From: an uncultured Peptococcaceae bacterium
GTDB lineage: Bacteria > Bacillota > Peptococcia > Peptococcales > Peptococcaceae
Direction: 5' to 3'
DNA length: 12,211 nucleotides
Assembly: GCA_900556545.1 (NCBI GenBank)
Contig: USPE01000031.1
Location: 1 to 12,211 of the forward strand
The notes below the pieces were generated by a model. That model was given only the letters and a program-made list of their open reading frames with translations, was not told where the DNA came from and made no database searches. This document shows positions 1 to 5,976 of the stretch, one piece after another. The position numbers were made by a program, and so were the translations under genes. The stretch's first letter is position 1, and every line of letters starts with the position of its first letter.

Positions 1-326
1 AATCCTCGTTCCCGAAATCCTCTGTATTGGCTCAAAGCCGAACCCAGATTACCTGCGCCGATTAAAATCACATTCCAGCGTTTAGTCAACCCTAGAATAT
101 TCATAATCTCCTGGTTCAACTGTTTCACATTATAACCGACACCTCGGGTACCGAATTCACCAAAATAGGCCAAATCCTTTCTTACCTGAGCTGGTGTGCC
201 CCCCACGCCTTCTGCAATTTCTCCGGAAGAAATACTGATAATATCCTGCTTTTCAACTTCTGTCAAAAATCTGGAATATACAGAAAGCCTGCTGACCGTC
301 GCTTCTGGGATTTTCAGCTCTTTCAA
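1..326 (-). CDS. rex: Redox-sensing transcriptional repressor Rex (3' end cut by window edge)
   Basis: Rex represses fermentation and respiration genes when NADH/NAD+ is low and lets go of DNA when it binds NADH. The first 108 residues are visible. They hold an N-terminal winged helix with the family signature GGTPAQVRKDLAYFGEFGT (residues 42-60), then RGVGY, and the start of the Rossmann NAD(H) domain with GAGNLG at 90-95. Rex is usually about 210 residues, so roughly half is missing past position 1. The start is a TTG at 326-324: the codon just before it in frame is TGA, so no longer start is possible, and an AAAGGGG ribosome site lies about 9 bases upstream. An ATG at 330 overlaps this start but is in another frame. 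The gene has its own promoter and follows the SPOR gene on the same strand. The identification is firm; targets cannot be read here. Confidence 0.95.
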   Translation of the reverse strand, partial: MKELKIPEATVSRLSVYSRFLTEVEKQDIISISSGEIAEGVGGTPAQVRKDLAYFGEFGTRGVGYNVKQLNQEIMNILGLTKRWNVILIGAGNLGSALSQYRGFRERG

Positions 327-367
327 TCATAACAACCCCTTTTTGTCCAACTGCGTATCTGCAATAC

Positions 368-396
368 ATTATAGCTATATTTTTGTAGATAATCAA
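368..396 (-). promoter_or_regulatory. Sigma-A-type promoter of rex
   Basis: Read on the minus strand, a -35 box TTGATT (396-391) and a perfect -10 box TATAAT (373-368) are separated by exactly 17 bases. Transcription would begin near 361, giving a leader of about 35 bases that contains the AAAGGGG ribosome site of rex. The promoter sits only 17 bases past the stop codon of the SPOR gene, which suggests rex can be transcribed independently of that unit. I see no clear TTGTGA-N6-TCACAA-like Rex operator over it. Confidence 0.75.
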
Positions 397-413
397 TAGG
401 TTTGCGCAATAAT

Positions 414-1226
414 TCACGAACCAATTTCCATTTGACTTTCCTGGGCTATAAAAATATGATATTGCTCTATCAATTCCAGCAAACAGCTTTGCGCCAACAA
501 AACTACTTTATCGGTTTTTTTCTCTTGAATCAGCTGTAGGCTTTCCTGATATTCTTGCGTCAAAGTTAGTAAATCCAAAATACCGCTGGCGATAGACTCT
601 TTGCTGTCCATAGTTAAAAAGACACTGCCTTTTTCTTCTATTACGGTGAGTTCTTCGGTAAGCTGCTGTATCATTTGCTGCCAGTTTTCGTCACTGCATG
701 CCTCATAACGATAATCCTGAAACATTTGCAGAGAATGCTTCAGCACCACATCATAACTGCTCAGCAAGGAAGATATCTGCTCCATCATCTGCTTGTCTTC
801 TGCAGGAAACCGCAATGCAGTTTCGTTCAGCACCAGTTTCTGTACAAACACATCACTGCCGCTTTCCTGAATAGATTGAGGCAGATCTTTGACCTGAGGC
901 GCTTTTCCAAAGCAGCCCAACCATAAACAGTATGGCGGCCCCTGAGAAACGCAGACACGATAACCCAGCTGTGCCAGTTCATTGATTTTAGCCTGTCCAG
1001 CCGAAGCATTCTGGTAGGAACCAACCTGTACAGTATAATACTCAACTGGCTCCAACTGCAGCACCATCTGCCGTACAACCTTTTCCTCTACCTGCTGCTC
1101 CAGCACCTGCCCTGTATCTTGGAAACTGCTTAATTTACCAATTAAATATCCACCTACACTTTGAATAAACATAAAAATAAGAAACACCGAGAATATTGCT
1201 GCTGCCAACCGTTTGACCTGTCCCAT
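414..1226 (-). CDS. Membrane-anchored SPOR-domain protein
   Basis: A 270-residue protein with a short basic N-terminus, one hydrophobic segment at about residues 8-29 (AAAIFSVFLIFMFIQSVGG) acting as a signal anchor, then an extracytoplasmic part. A SPOR domain runs from about 62 to 130, recognisable by YYTVQVGSYQN, then AQLGYRVCV and a closing VFVQK strand. SPOR domains bind glycan strands stripped of stem peptides, so a cell-wall role (division, sporulation or wall remodelling) is likely. The C-terminal 140 residues look helical, rich in Gln and Glu, and match no domain I recognise. The ATG at 1226 has an AAAGGAA ribosome site 9 bases upstream. The gene lies 57 bases after folC with no terminator between, so the two are probably cotranscribed. 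The precise partner or pathway cannot be given. Confidence 0.85.
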   Translation of the reverse strand: MGQVKRLAAAIFSVFLIFMFIQSVGGYLIGKLSSFQDTGQVLEQQVEEKVVRQMVLQLEPVEYYTVQVGSYQNASAGQAKINELAQLGYRVCVSQGPPYCLWLGCFGKAPQVKDLPQSIQESGSDVFVQKLVLNETALRFPAEDKQMMEQISSLLSSYDVVLKHSLQMFQDYRYEACSDENWQQMIQQLTEELTVIEEKGSVFLTMDSKESIASGILDLLTLTQEYQESLQLIQEKKTDKVVLLAQSCLLELIEQYHIFIAQESQMEIGS

Positions 1227-1283
1227 AAGCTTCCGTTCCTTTCCGTTCAGAATTTATCAGATGCTTTATGGATATGTGATTGG

Positions 1284-2540
1284 TTAGGGAAATAGAACTT
1301 GTCTCAGAAAATGACGGCAATCGCCCAGAAGATACAAAGAACCGGTAATACACAGTAAATCATCTGGCTGCAAATCGGCCAATACCGCTGTCAATCCCTC
1401 CTGATACTGCTCATATAAAGTAACATGGCAATGGGGCGCTATTGTCTGAATGGTCTGCTGCAGCTGCTTCCAATGCTGTGCGCGCTGATCATGCTCTGGT
1501 TTGGTCAGCACTACTGTGTCTGATAGTGGCAAAATGGTTTCCAGCATGGGCAGTTGGGCTTTGTCATCTAAAATAGATAAAAATAAAATGATTCTGCGCT
1601 GGCTGTACTGAACGTGTAGCTGCTCAGCCAAATACTGAATGCCTGCTTGATTATGGGCGCCATCCAATAAAATCCCTTTTTGGCTGCCTAAATCCCAATA
1701 TTCCATTCTACCCGGCCAAGATACCTTCTGCAACGCTGTAGCCAATTGTTCCGGCAGAATATGGATAATTCCGCGCTGCTGCAAATTTTCAATAGCTGCC
1801 AGCGCAGTATTGCAGTTGATTTGCTGATATCGCCCCTGCAAGTTGGTAGAAACGGCTTGCAGCTGTTCTGGCTGCAAAATGGTCAACGGTGCGTTTCGCC
1901 GGTCTGCTTCTGCAGCCAATACAGCTGCCGCTTCTGGTTGTTGGGGAGCGGCAATGGCCGGCACCTCCGATTTTAAAATCCCGGCTTTTTCTGCGGCAAT
2001 CTGGGCGAGGGTATCTCCTAATATTTCACAATGGTCCAGACTGATTGGCGTGATCACAGACAATACAGGTTTCTGCACCACATTGGTAGGATCCAGCGTA
2101 CCACCCAACCCCACTTCTGAAATCACAAAATCAGTCTGCTGGGCAAAATACAGCCAACCGGCCACCGTCAGCAGTTCAAATTCTCCCGGATGGGCAAATC
2201 CTTCTGCTTGCAATAAAGGAATTACTTGTTCAATCAATCTGGTCATAATCTGTGCAAAATCCCGCTCAGGAATCGGCTGCCGATTGATTTGAATCCGTTC
2301 CTCATAGCGGCTCAAATGGGGCGAGGTATACAATCCCACCCGATATCCAGCCTGCCGTAATATTGCTTCTAGTATTGCAGCCGTGGAGCCCTTGCCGTTG
2401 GTCCCGGCAATGTGTATGGTCTGCAGCTGCTCCTGCGGCTGTCCCAAAAGTTCTGCCATGCGCACAGTGCGTTCATAGCCTCCGGGCACTCCTCGGCGGC
2501 AGTTTTGCTGCAAATAATCCAAGCAAGCTTGATAATCCAT
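1284..2540 (-). CDS. folC: Bifunctional folylpolyglutamate synthase / dihydrofolate synthase
   Basis: FolC is a cytosolic Mur-ligase-family enzyme that adds glutamate to folates with ATP (folylpolyglutamate synthase) and often also to dihydropteroate (dihydrofolate synthase). At 418 residues it has the usual length. Visible motifs are the P-loop HIAGTNGKGS (43-52), TSPHL followed by ERIQIN (72-86), a GLGGTLDPTNVV block (144-155), SLDH (167-170), AEKAGI (183-188, whose Lys185 aligns with the carbamylated lysine of the family), WPGRME (275-280) and LDGAHN (292-297, start of the C-terminal Rossmann-like domain). The ATG at 2540 has an AAAGGGG ribosome site 8 bases upstream. The gene lies 77 bases after hslO and 57 bases before the SPOR gene on the same strand, consistent with one operon. 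Which of the two activities dominates cannot be told from sequence. Confidence 0.95.
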   Translation of the reverse strand: MDYQACLDYLQQNCRRGVPGGYERTVRMAELLGQPQEQLQTIHIAGTNGKGSTAAILEAILRQAGYRVGLYTSPHLSRYEERIQINRQPIPERDFAQIMTRLIEQVIPLLQAEGFAHPGEFELLTVAGWLYFAQQTDFVISEVGLGGTLDPTNVVQKPVLSVITPISLDHCEILGDTLAQIAAEKAGILKSEVPAIAAPQQPEAAAVLAAEADRRNAPLTILQPEQLQAVSTNLQGRYQQINCNTALAAIENLQQRGIIHILPEQLATALQKVSWPGRMEYWDLGSQKGILLDGAHNQAGIQYLAEQLHVQYSQRRIILFLSILDDKAQLPMLETILPLSDTVVLTKPEHDQRAQHWKQLQQTIQTIAPHCHVTLYEQYQEGLTAVLADLQPDDLLCITGSLYLLGDCRHFLRQVLFP

Positions 2541-2617
2541 GTAGGCATCCCCTTTTCACCATTTATCTCAATTTACCGTTATCAAAAATAAGCTATCTAA
2601 GAATAAGAAATAGTCAC

Positions 2618-3514
2618 CTACTTGTTTTCTCCCAAATCTGCGTTCATTTCTGCCAGCAACTGTTCCAGTTCTTCTTGCCCAAAGTGATATTGTGTGTTGC
2701 AAAAATGGCAGACAACATCTGTTTGTCTGTCTTTTTCCAGTATATCTTCCAGCTCAGTAATGCCGATACTTTTTAACAACCCGCCAATGCGTTCCCGACT
2801 GCAATTACAGTGCCAATGAATCGGTTTCTCTTCCAGAAATTGTACCTCTGTACCAGGCAGATAGTTGGCAACGATATCCTGTGCTGTAGCGCCTTCTGCA
2901 ATCAGACTGCTGACAGGACGGGCTGTTTTCAGCTTTTCTTCCAAATCATCCAGTACAGCATCTTCTGCATTGGGCATTGCCTGAATGATAATACCACCTG
3001 CAGCTGCTACTGTATAATCGGGATTAACCAGCACACCGACCGATACGATAGACGGGGTTTGCTCCGAACTCATCAGATAACTGGCCACATCATCACCAAT
3101 TTCTCCAGTTACCAATGGCACGCTGCCGGTATAAGGTTCTTTTAAACCAATATCTTTTGTAATATATAAATGCCCCTGACCAATGGCTCCACCTACATCC
3201 AATTTTCCCCGGGCATTCAACGGCAAATCGGTCTGCGGTTCCTGCACATAACCTTTGACATTGCCGTTGGCATCACTGGTTACGATAATACCGCCCAGCG
3301 GCCCGTCTCCAAAAATACGCAATGTAATAGCGCCCTCACCTTTTAATCCCCAGGATAATAATAACGTGCTGGCCATAGTGCGGCCCAGCGCTGCAATGGC
3401 TGTAGGAAATGCATCATGCTTTTGTCGTGCAGTTTCTACAGCATCGGTGCAAACAACAGCAGATACCCTTACCTGTCCTTCATAGGCCAGTGCGCGAATA
3501 ATATGATCTGACAT
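2618..3514 (-). CDS. hslO: Hsp33 redox-regulated holdase chaperone
   Basis: Hsp33 is a cytosolic chaperone that stays inactive while four cysteines hold zinc. Oxidative stress forms disulfides, releases the zinc and turns on its ability to hold unfolding proteins. The 298 residues match the family length. The N-terminal domain carries the typical SDHIIRALA opening and an FGDGPLGGI stretch (68-76). The C-terminal redox switch is complete: CNC (Cys236, Cys238) and CHFC (Cys269, Cys272), the CxC...CxxC pattern. The ATG at 3514 has a GGAGAG ribosome site close upstream. The gene appears to start the hslO-folC-SPOR run and lies downstream of the thrC terminator. In an anaerobe with oxygen-labile glycyl-radical enzymes, such a sensor chaperone makes sense, but no direct link is visible. 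Confidence 0.96.
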   Translation of the reverse strand: MSDHIIRALAYEGQVRVSAVVCTDAVETARQKHDAFPTAIAALGRTMASTLLLSWGLKGEGAITLRIFGDGPLGGIIVTSDANGNVKGYVQEPQTDLPLNARGKLDVGGAIGQGHLYITKDIGLKEPYTGSVPLVTGEIGDDVASYLMSSEQTPSIVSVGVLVNPDYTVAAAGGIIIQAMPNAEDAVLDDLEEKLKTARPVSSLIAEGATAQDIVANYLPGTEVQFLEEKPIHWHCNCSRERIGGLLKSIGITELEDILEKDRQTDVVCHFCNTQYHFGQEELEQLLAEMNADLGENK

Positions 3515-3526
3515 TTCACTCTCTCC

Positions 3527-3562
3527 TTATATACAATTCTCAAATAATAAATGCAATTTCAT
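3527..3562 (-). CDS. Possible 11-codon leader peptide upstream of hslO
   Basis: On the minus strand an ATG at 3562 opens a reading frame MKLHLLFENCI that ends at a TAA (3529-3527). That stop codon runs straight into the AAGGAGAG ribosome site of hslO. An AAGGTGA motif sits just before its ATG, a little too close for an ideal ribosome site. If translated, its termination would put a ribosome on top of the hslO start region, allowing coupling or attenuation. The evidence is positional only; a frame this short can easily arise by chance, so confidence is low. Confidence 0.2.
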   Translation of the reverse strand: MKLHLLFENCI

Positions 3563-3568
3563 TCACCT

Positions 3569-3598
3569 TATATACAGCAACTGTTCAAACTGCTGCAA
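3569..3598 (-). promoter_or_regulatory. Candidate hslO promoter
   Basis: On the minus strand TTGCAG (3598-3593) and TATATA (3574-3569) are 18 bases apart, placing a start near 3562 and a leader of about 50 bases before hslO. The -35 box overlaps the U-tract of the thrC terminator. A second TTGCAT-17-TATATA pair exists downstream but overlaps the ribosome site and would leave almost no leader, so it is less likely. Confidence 0.35.
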
Positions 3599-3630
3599 AA
3601 ATAAGGCAGGACGATTAAAAACCGCCCTGC
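3597..3630 (-). terminator. Rho-independent terminator after thrC
   Basis: On the minus strand the stem GCAGGGCG (3630-3623) pairs with CGTCCTGC (3613-3606), with one mismatch and a 9-base loop. It is followed by CTTATTTTTG, a U-rich tract. It lies 33 bases past the thrC stop and separates thrC from hslO. Confidence 0.8.
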
Positions 3631-3662
3631 ACCTTTTAACTGGAATTTTTCGTCCTGAACTC

Positions 3663-5153
3663 TTATAATCCTAAAATCTGCTGTACTGTTGCAGAAATCT
3701 GCTCTTTGGCACAAATCTGTTGATGCAGCACCGGTTTTTTATCTAAATTCAACAAACCTTTATGCTGTGTAATGCCTGTCAGCGCTACCAATTGATTGAG
3801 CTGCTCCAGTTCATCAGCTGACTGCTGTGTCTGCTGCAGCGCATTCATAACGCTGGCAACAAACTTGCAAGGATGGGCGGTAGAATCAATCACTGCAATC
3901 CGGTCATTGCCGCTGTTGTTCCGATACTCCCGGCTTACTTTCAAGGCAACGGCAGTATGGGTATCTAACAGATATTGATTTTCTGCGTAACAACTCTGAA
4001 TCATAGCCAGTGTTTCTGTTTCGTCAGCAGCACCGCCAACTACGAACTGCGCCATACGGTTTTTGGTTTCTTCATCTACAGTAAAGCATCCATCCTGCTG
4101 CAATTCCTTCATCCATTGGGCTACTTTATCACCATCATTGCCGGTCATGGCGAACAGGAACCGTTCCAGATTGCTGGAAATCAAAATATCCATGGAAGGG
4201 CTGTTGGTTTGATAGAAATCTCTGCGGCGGTCATAAACGCCGGTTGCAAAGAAATCTGCCAGAACACGGTTTTTATTGGATGCGCAAACCAATTGTCCCA
4301 CGGGCAGTCCCATCTGTCCTGCATACCAAGCAGCCAGAATATTGCCAAAATTACCGGTAGGGACTACAAAGTCTATCTTTTCACCATAAGAAATGGCTTG
4401 TTTGTCAACCAAAGACAAGTAAGCTGCAAAATAGTATACAATCTGCGGCAGCAACCGTCCCCAGTTGATAGAATTGGCGGAAGAAAATTGATAGCCGGCC
4501 TGCGCCATACGCCGCGCCAACGCCTGATCGGCAAAAATTTCTTTAACAGCGCTTTGGCAATCATCAAAATTACCTTCTACGCCAACAACCGTGGTGTTGT
4601 TTCCATCAGTTGTTACCATCTGTAATTCCTGCACCTTGCTCACGCCGTGAGCTGGATAGAATACGATAATTCTGGTGCCATCTACATTTTTAAATCCTTC
4701 CAATGCAGCTTTGCCTGTATCGCCAGAGGTAGCTACAAGAATGATTACTTCTTTTTCCAATTGTAACTTTTCAATAGCCTTTACCAGCAGACGCGGTGTC
4801 AGCTGCAGTGCCATATCTTTGAAGGCTGCTGTAGGACCGTGCCACAATTCTAGAATATATTCCTTATCATTTAATTTTACCAAAGGCGCAATCTCTGCCG
4901 TATCAAACTGCGCGCCATAAGCACCATTTACGCAGTCAGCAATCTCATCTGCTGTATAATCACTCAAATATTGAGCTAAAATCCATTTGGCGATTTCCTG
5001 ATAGGATTTTCCAGCCATAGCGGCAATGTCCTTTGCGTCCAATACCGGAATATTCTGCGGCACAAACAATCCGCCATCCGGCACCATACCCTGGGCAATG
5101 GCTGCTGCTGCATCAACAGGTTCGCAATTATTTCTTGTACTGATATATTTCAT
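3663..5153 (-). CDS. thrC: Threonine synthase
   Basis: Threonine synthase is a PLP enzyme that converts O-phosphohomoserine to threonine and phosphate, the last step of threonine synthesis. The protein is 496 residues from this start, as expected for the long type. The N-terminus reads MKYISTRN, then VPDGGLFVP. The PLP-binding lysine lies in HGPTAAFKDMALQL (Lys112) and the phosphate-binding loop is ATSGDTGKAA (about 141-150). Two ATGs follow a GGAGG ribosome site (5168-5164): one at 5159 (4 bases away) and one at 5153 (10 bases away). I chose 5153 because family members begin MKYIST. A longer frame reaching 5189 starts before the ribosome site and is unlikely. The gene stands alone, with a terminator downstream and its own promoter region. 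No other threonine-pathway gene is in view. Confidence 0.95.
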   Translation of the reverse strand: MKYISTRNNCEPVDAAAAIAQGMVPDGGLFVPQNIPVLDAKDIAAMAGKSYQEIAKWILAQYLSDYTADEIADCVNGAYGAQFDTAEIAPLVKLNDKEYILELWHGPTAAFKDMALQLTPRLLVKAIEKLQLEKEVIILVATSGDTGKAALEGFKNVDGTRIIVFYPAHGVSKVQELQMVTTDGNNTTVVGVEGNFDDCQSAVKEIFADQALARRMAQAGYQFSSANSINWGRLLPQIVYYFAAYLSLVDKQAISYGEKIDFVVPTGNFGNILAAWYAGQMGLPVGQLVCASNKNRVLADFFATGVYDRRRDFYQTNSPSMDILISSNLERFLFAMTGNDGDKVAQWMKELQQDGCFTVDEETKNRMAQFVVGGAADETETLAMIQSCYAENQYLLDTHTAVALKVSREYRNNSGNDRIAVIDSTAHPCKFVASVMNALQQTQQSADELEQLNQLVALTGITQHKGLLNLDKKPVLHQQICAKEQISATVQQILGL

Positions 5154-5203
5154 ATACATAACGCCTCCAGCAAATAATTTTTTATCCAAGTCTTCATTCG
5201 ATC

Positions 5204-5226
5204 TATCAGAAAAATTTTCACTGATA
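5204..5226. promoter_or_regulatory. Dyad in the thrC leader, possible operator
   Basis: TATCAG (5204-5209) and CTGATA (5221-5226) form a perfect 6-base inverted repeat around an A/T core of 11 bases. It falls just downstream of the proposed thrC start point, where a repressor could block transcription. The RNA could instead form a weak hairpin. The binding protein is unknown. Confidence 0.3.
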
Positions 5227-5235
5227 TCAATAGTT

Positions 5236-5264
5236 ATTCTACTATATTTTTTTTGTGCTGCCTA
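5236..5264 (-). promoter_or_regulatory. Candidate thrC promoter
   Basis: On the minus strand TAGGCA (5264-5259, four of six -35 consensus bases) and TAGAAT (5241-5236, five of six -10 bases) are separated by 17 bases, including an A-tract. The start would fall near 5228 and give a leader of about 75 bases ending with the GGAGG ribosome site of thrC. No T-box sequence or other known riboswitch is visible in that leader. Confidence 0.5.
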
Positions 5265-5330
5265 GTCTTTTCTGGCAAACTTAAGACCGATTTCCCAGAA
5301 ACCTACATCTAATTTGTTTTTGCTGTTGGC

Positions 5331-5358
5331 AAAAAAAAACAAATCAGCGCAATTGCTG
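5331..5358 (-). terminator. Weak intrinsic terminator after the 141-residue protein gene
   Basis: On the minus strand a short hairpin CAGC-AATTGC-GCTG (5358-5345) sits just past the stop codon and is followed by TTTG and nine consecutive T (5339-5331). The stem is only four base pairs, but the long U-tract supports termination between this gene and thrC. Confidence 0.45.
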
Positions 5359-5361
5359 CAG

Positions 5362-5787
5362 TTAGGCTGGGCGAACAGCCTCCAGATAGGTTTCAATTTT
5401 ATGAATCAAATGTAATGTGTCCTGCAATACCTGCCGATTGCATTGTTCTAAACGAAATAAAAATACCAAATCAAAGGTAAAAGAATTGCGTTTGGGCAGT
5501 GGACCTGCTAACGTCAAAATCGGTTTGATTGCCTTGCCCTGCAGCTGTTCCTGCACAATCATTTTGCGCAGCTCCGGTTTCACCAATAACTGTACTGTAT
5601 CTTTCAGTTTTTGCTCTATTTGTTCATTCCAGGGAATGTCCTCTGCAAATACCTGGTTCTTACGCAGTTCGCACATGCGGGATACTACAACCTGCCCTTT
5701 TTTATTTTCGGTAATTTCCACGTTTAATTTTTCCTGCTCAAAGGCTTCTATAATCGTCTCTTTGTGCAAAACGTCTTCCAATGCCAT
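5362..5787 (-). CDS. Hypothetical protein, 141 residues, unrecognised
   Basis: I do not recognise this protein. It is a soluble, charged protein with no signal peptide or membrane segment. It begins MALEDVLHKETIIEAFEQEK, has a central Lys/Glu-rich helical part, a short conserved-looking PILTLAGPLPKRNSF segment, and a helical C-terminus (LQDTLHLIHKIETYL). The start is the ATG at 5787, which has AAGGAG three bases upstream. A longer frame from a TTG at 5841 has no ribosome site and would run through a well-formed promoter. The gene is divergent from the ATPase gene and upstream of thrC on the same strand, with a weak terminator between. Its neighbours give no functional hint. That the frame is real rests on its promoter, ribosome site, terminator and ordinary protein composition. 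Confidence 0.7.
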   Translation of the reverse strand: MALEDVLHKETIIEAFEQEKLNVEITENKKGQVVVSRMCELRKNQVFAEDIPWNEQIEQKLKDTVQLLVKPELRKMIVQEQLQGKAIKPILTLAGPLPKRNSFTFDLVFLFRLEQCNRQVLQDTLHLIHKIETYLEAVRPA

Positions 5788-5812
5788 CCGCTCCTTCGCA
5801 ATTACTTCTGTG

Positions 5813-5841
5813 ATTTTAACACAGTTGTTCCGGACTGACAA
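5813..5841 (-). promoter_or_regulatory. Promoter of the 141-residue protein gene
   Basis: On the minus strand TTGTCA (5841-5836) and TAAAAT (5818-5813) are separated by exactly 17 bases. The start point would fall near 5806 and leave about 19 bases of leader containing the AAGGAG ribosome site before the ATG at 5787. Its position decides against the longer TTG start at 5841. Confidence 0.65.
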
Positions 5842-5976
5842 GAAAATTATTTTTCTGTCAAAATAAGCAGGATATTTTCTTTTTTGCCCCGAAAGCTAGT
5901 AGCAGGTAGTCTATTGAAATTTTTATTTCCGTAAAAACAAACCAACTTAACATAGTATTATCATAAAGAAAGAAGC

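Noticed and set aside
1843..2292. 149-codon plus-strand frame
   Set aside because: It is opposite folC and has no ribosome site or family resemblance.
3975..4625. 216-codon plus-strand frame
   Set aside because: It is entirely opposite thrC, which is a certain gene; the composition is that of an antisense shadow.
5271..5299. Inverted repeat TCTGGCAAA / TTTCCCAGA upstream of thrC
   Set aside because: It has a mismatch, no U-tract on either side and no known riboswitch features, so it is not called as a terminator or regulator.
5417..5866. Long plus-strand frame opposite the 141-residue protein gene
   Set aside because: It is Cys/Ser-rich, lacks a ribosome site, and lies opposite a frame that has a promoter, ribosome site and terminator.
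5914..5961. Promoter for the ATPase gene (TTGAAA, TAGTAT, TATTAT)
   Set aside because: No pair of boxes has a usable spacing; a promoter must exist nearby but I cannot place it.
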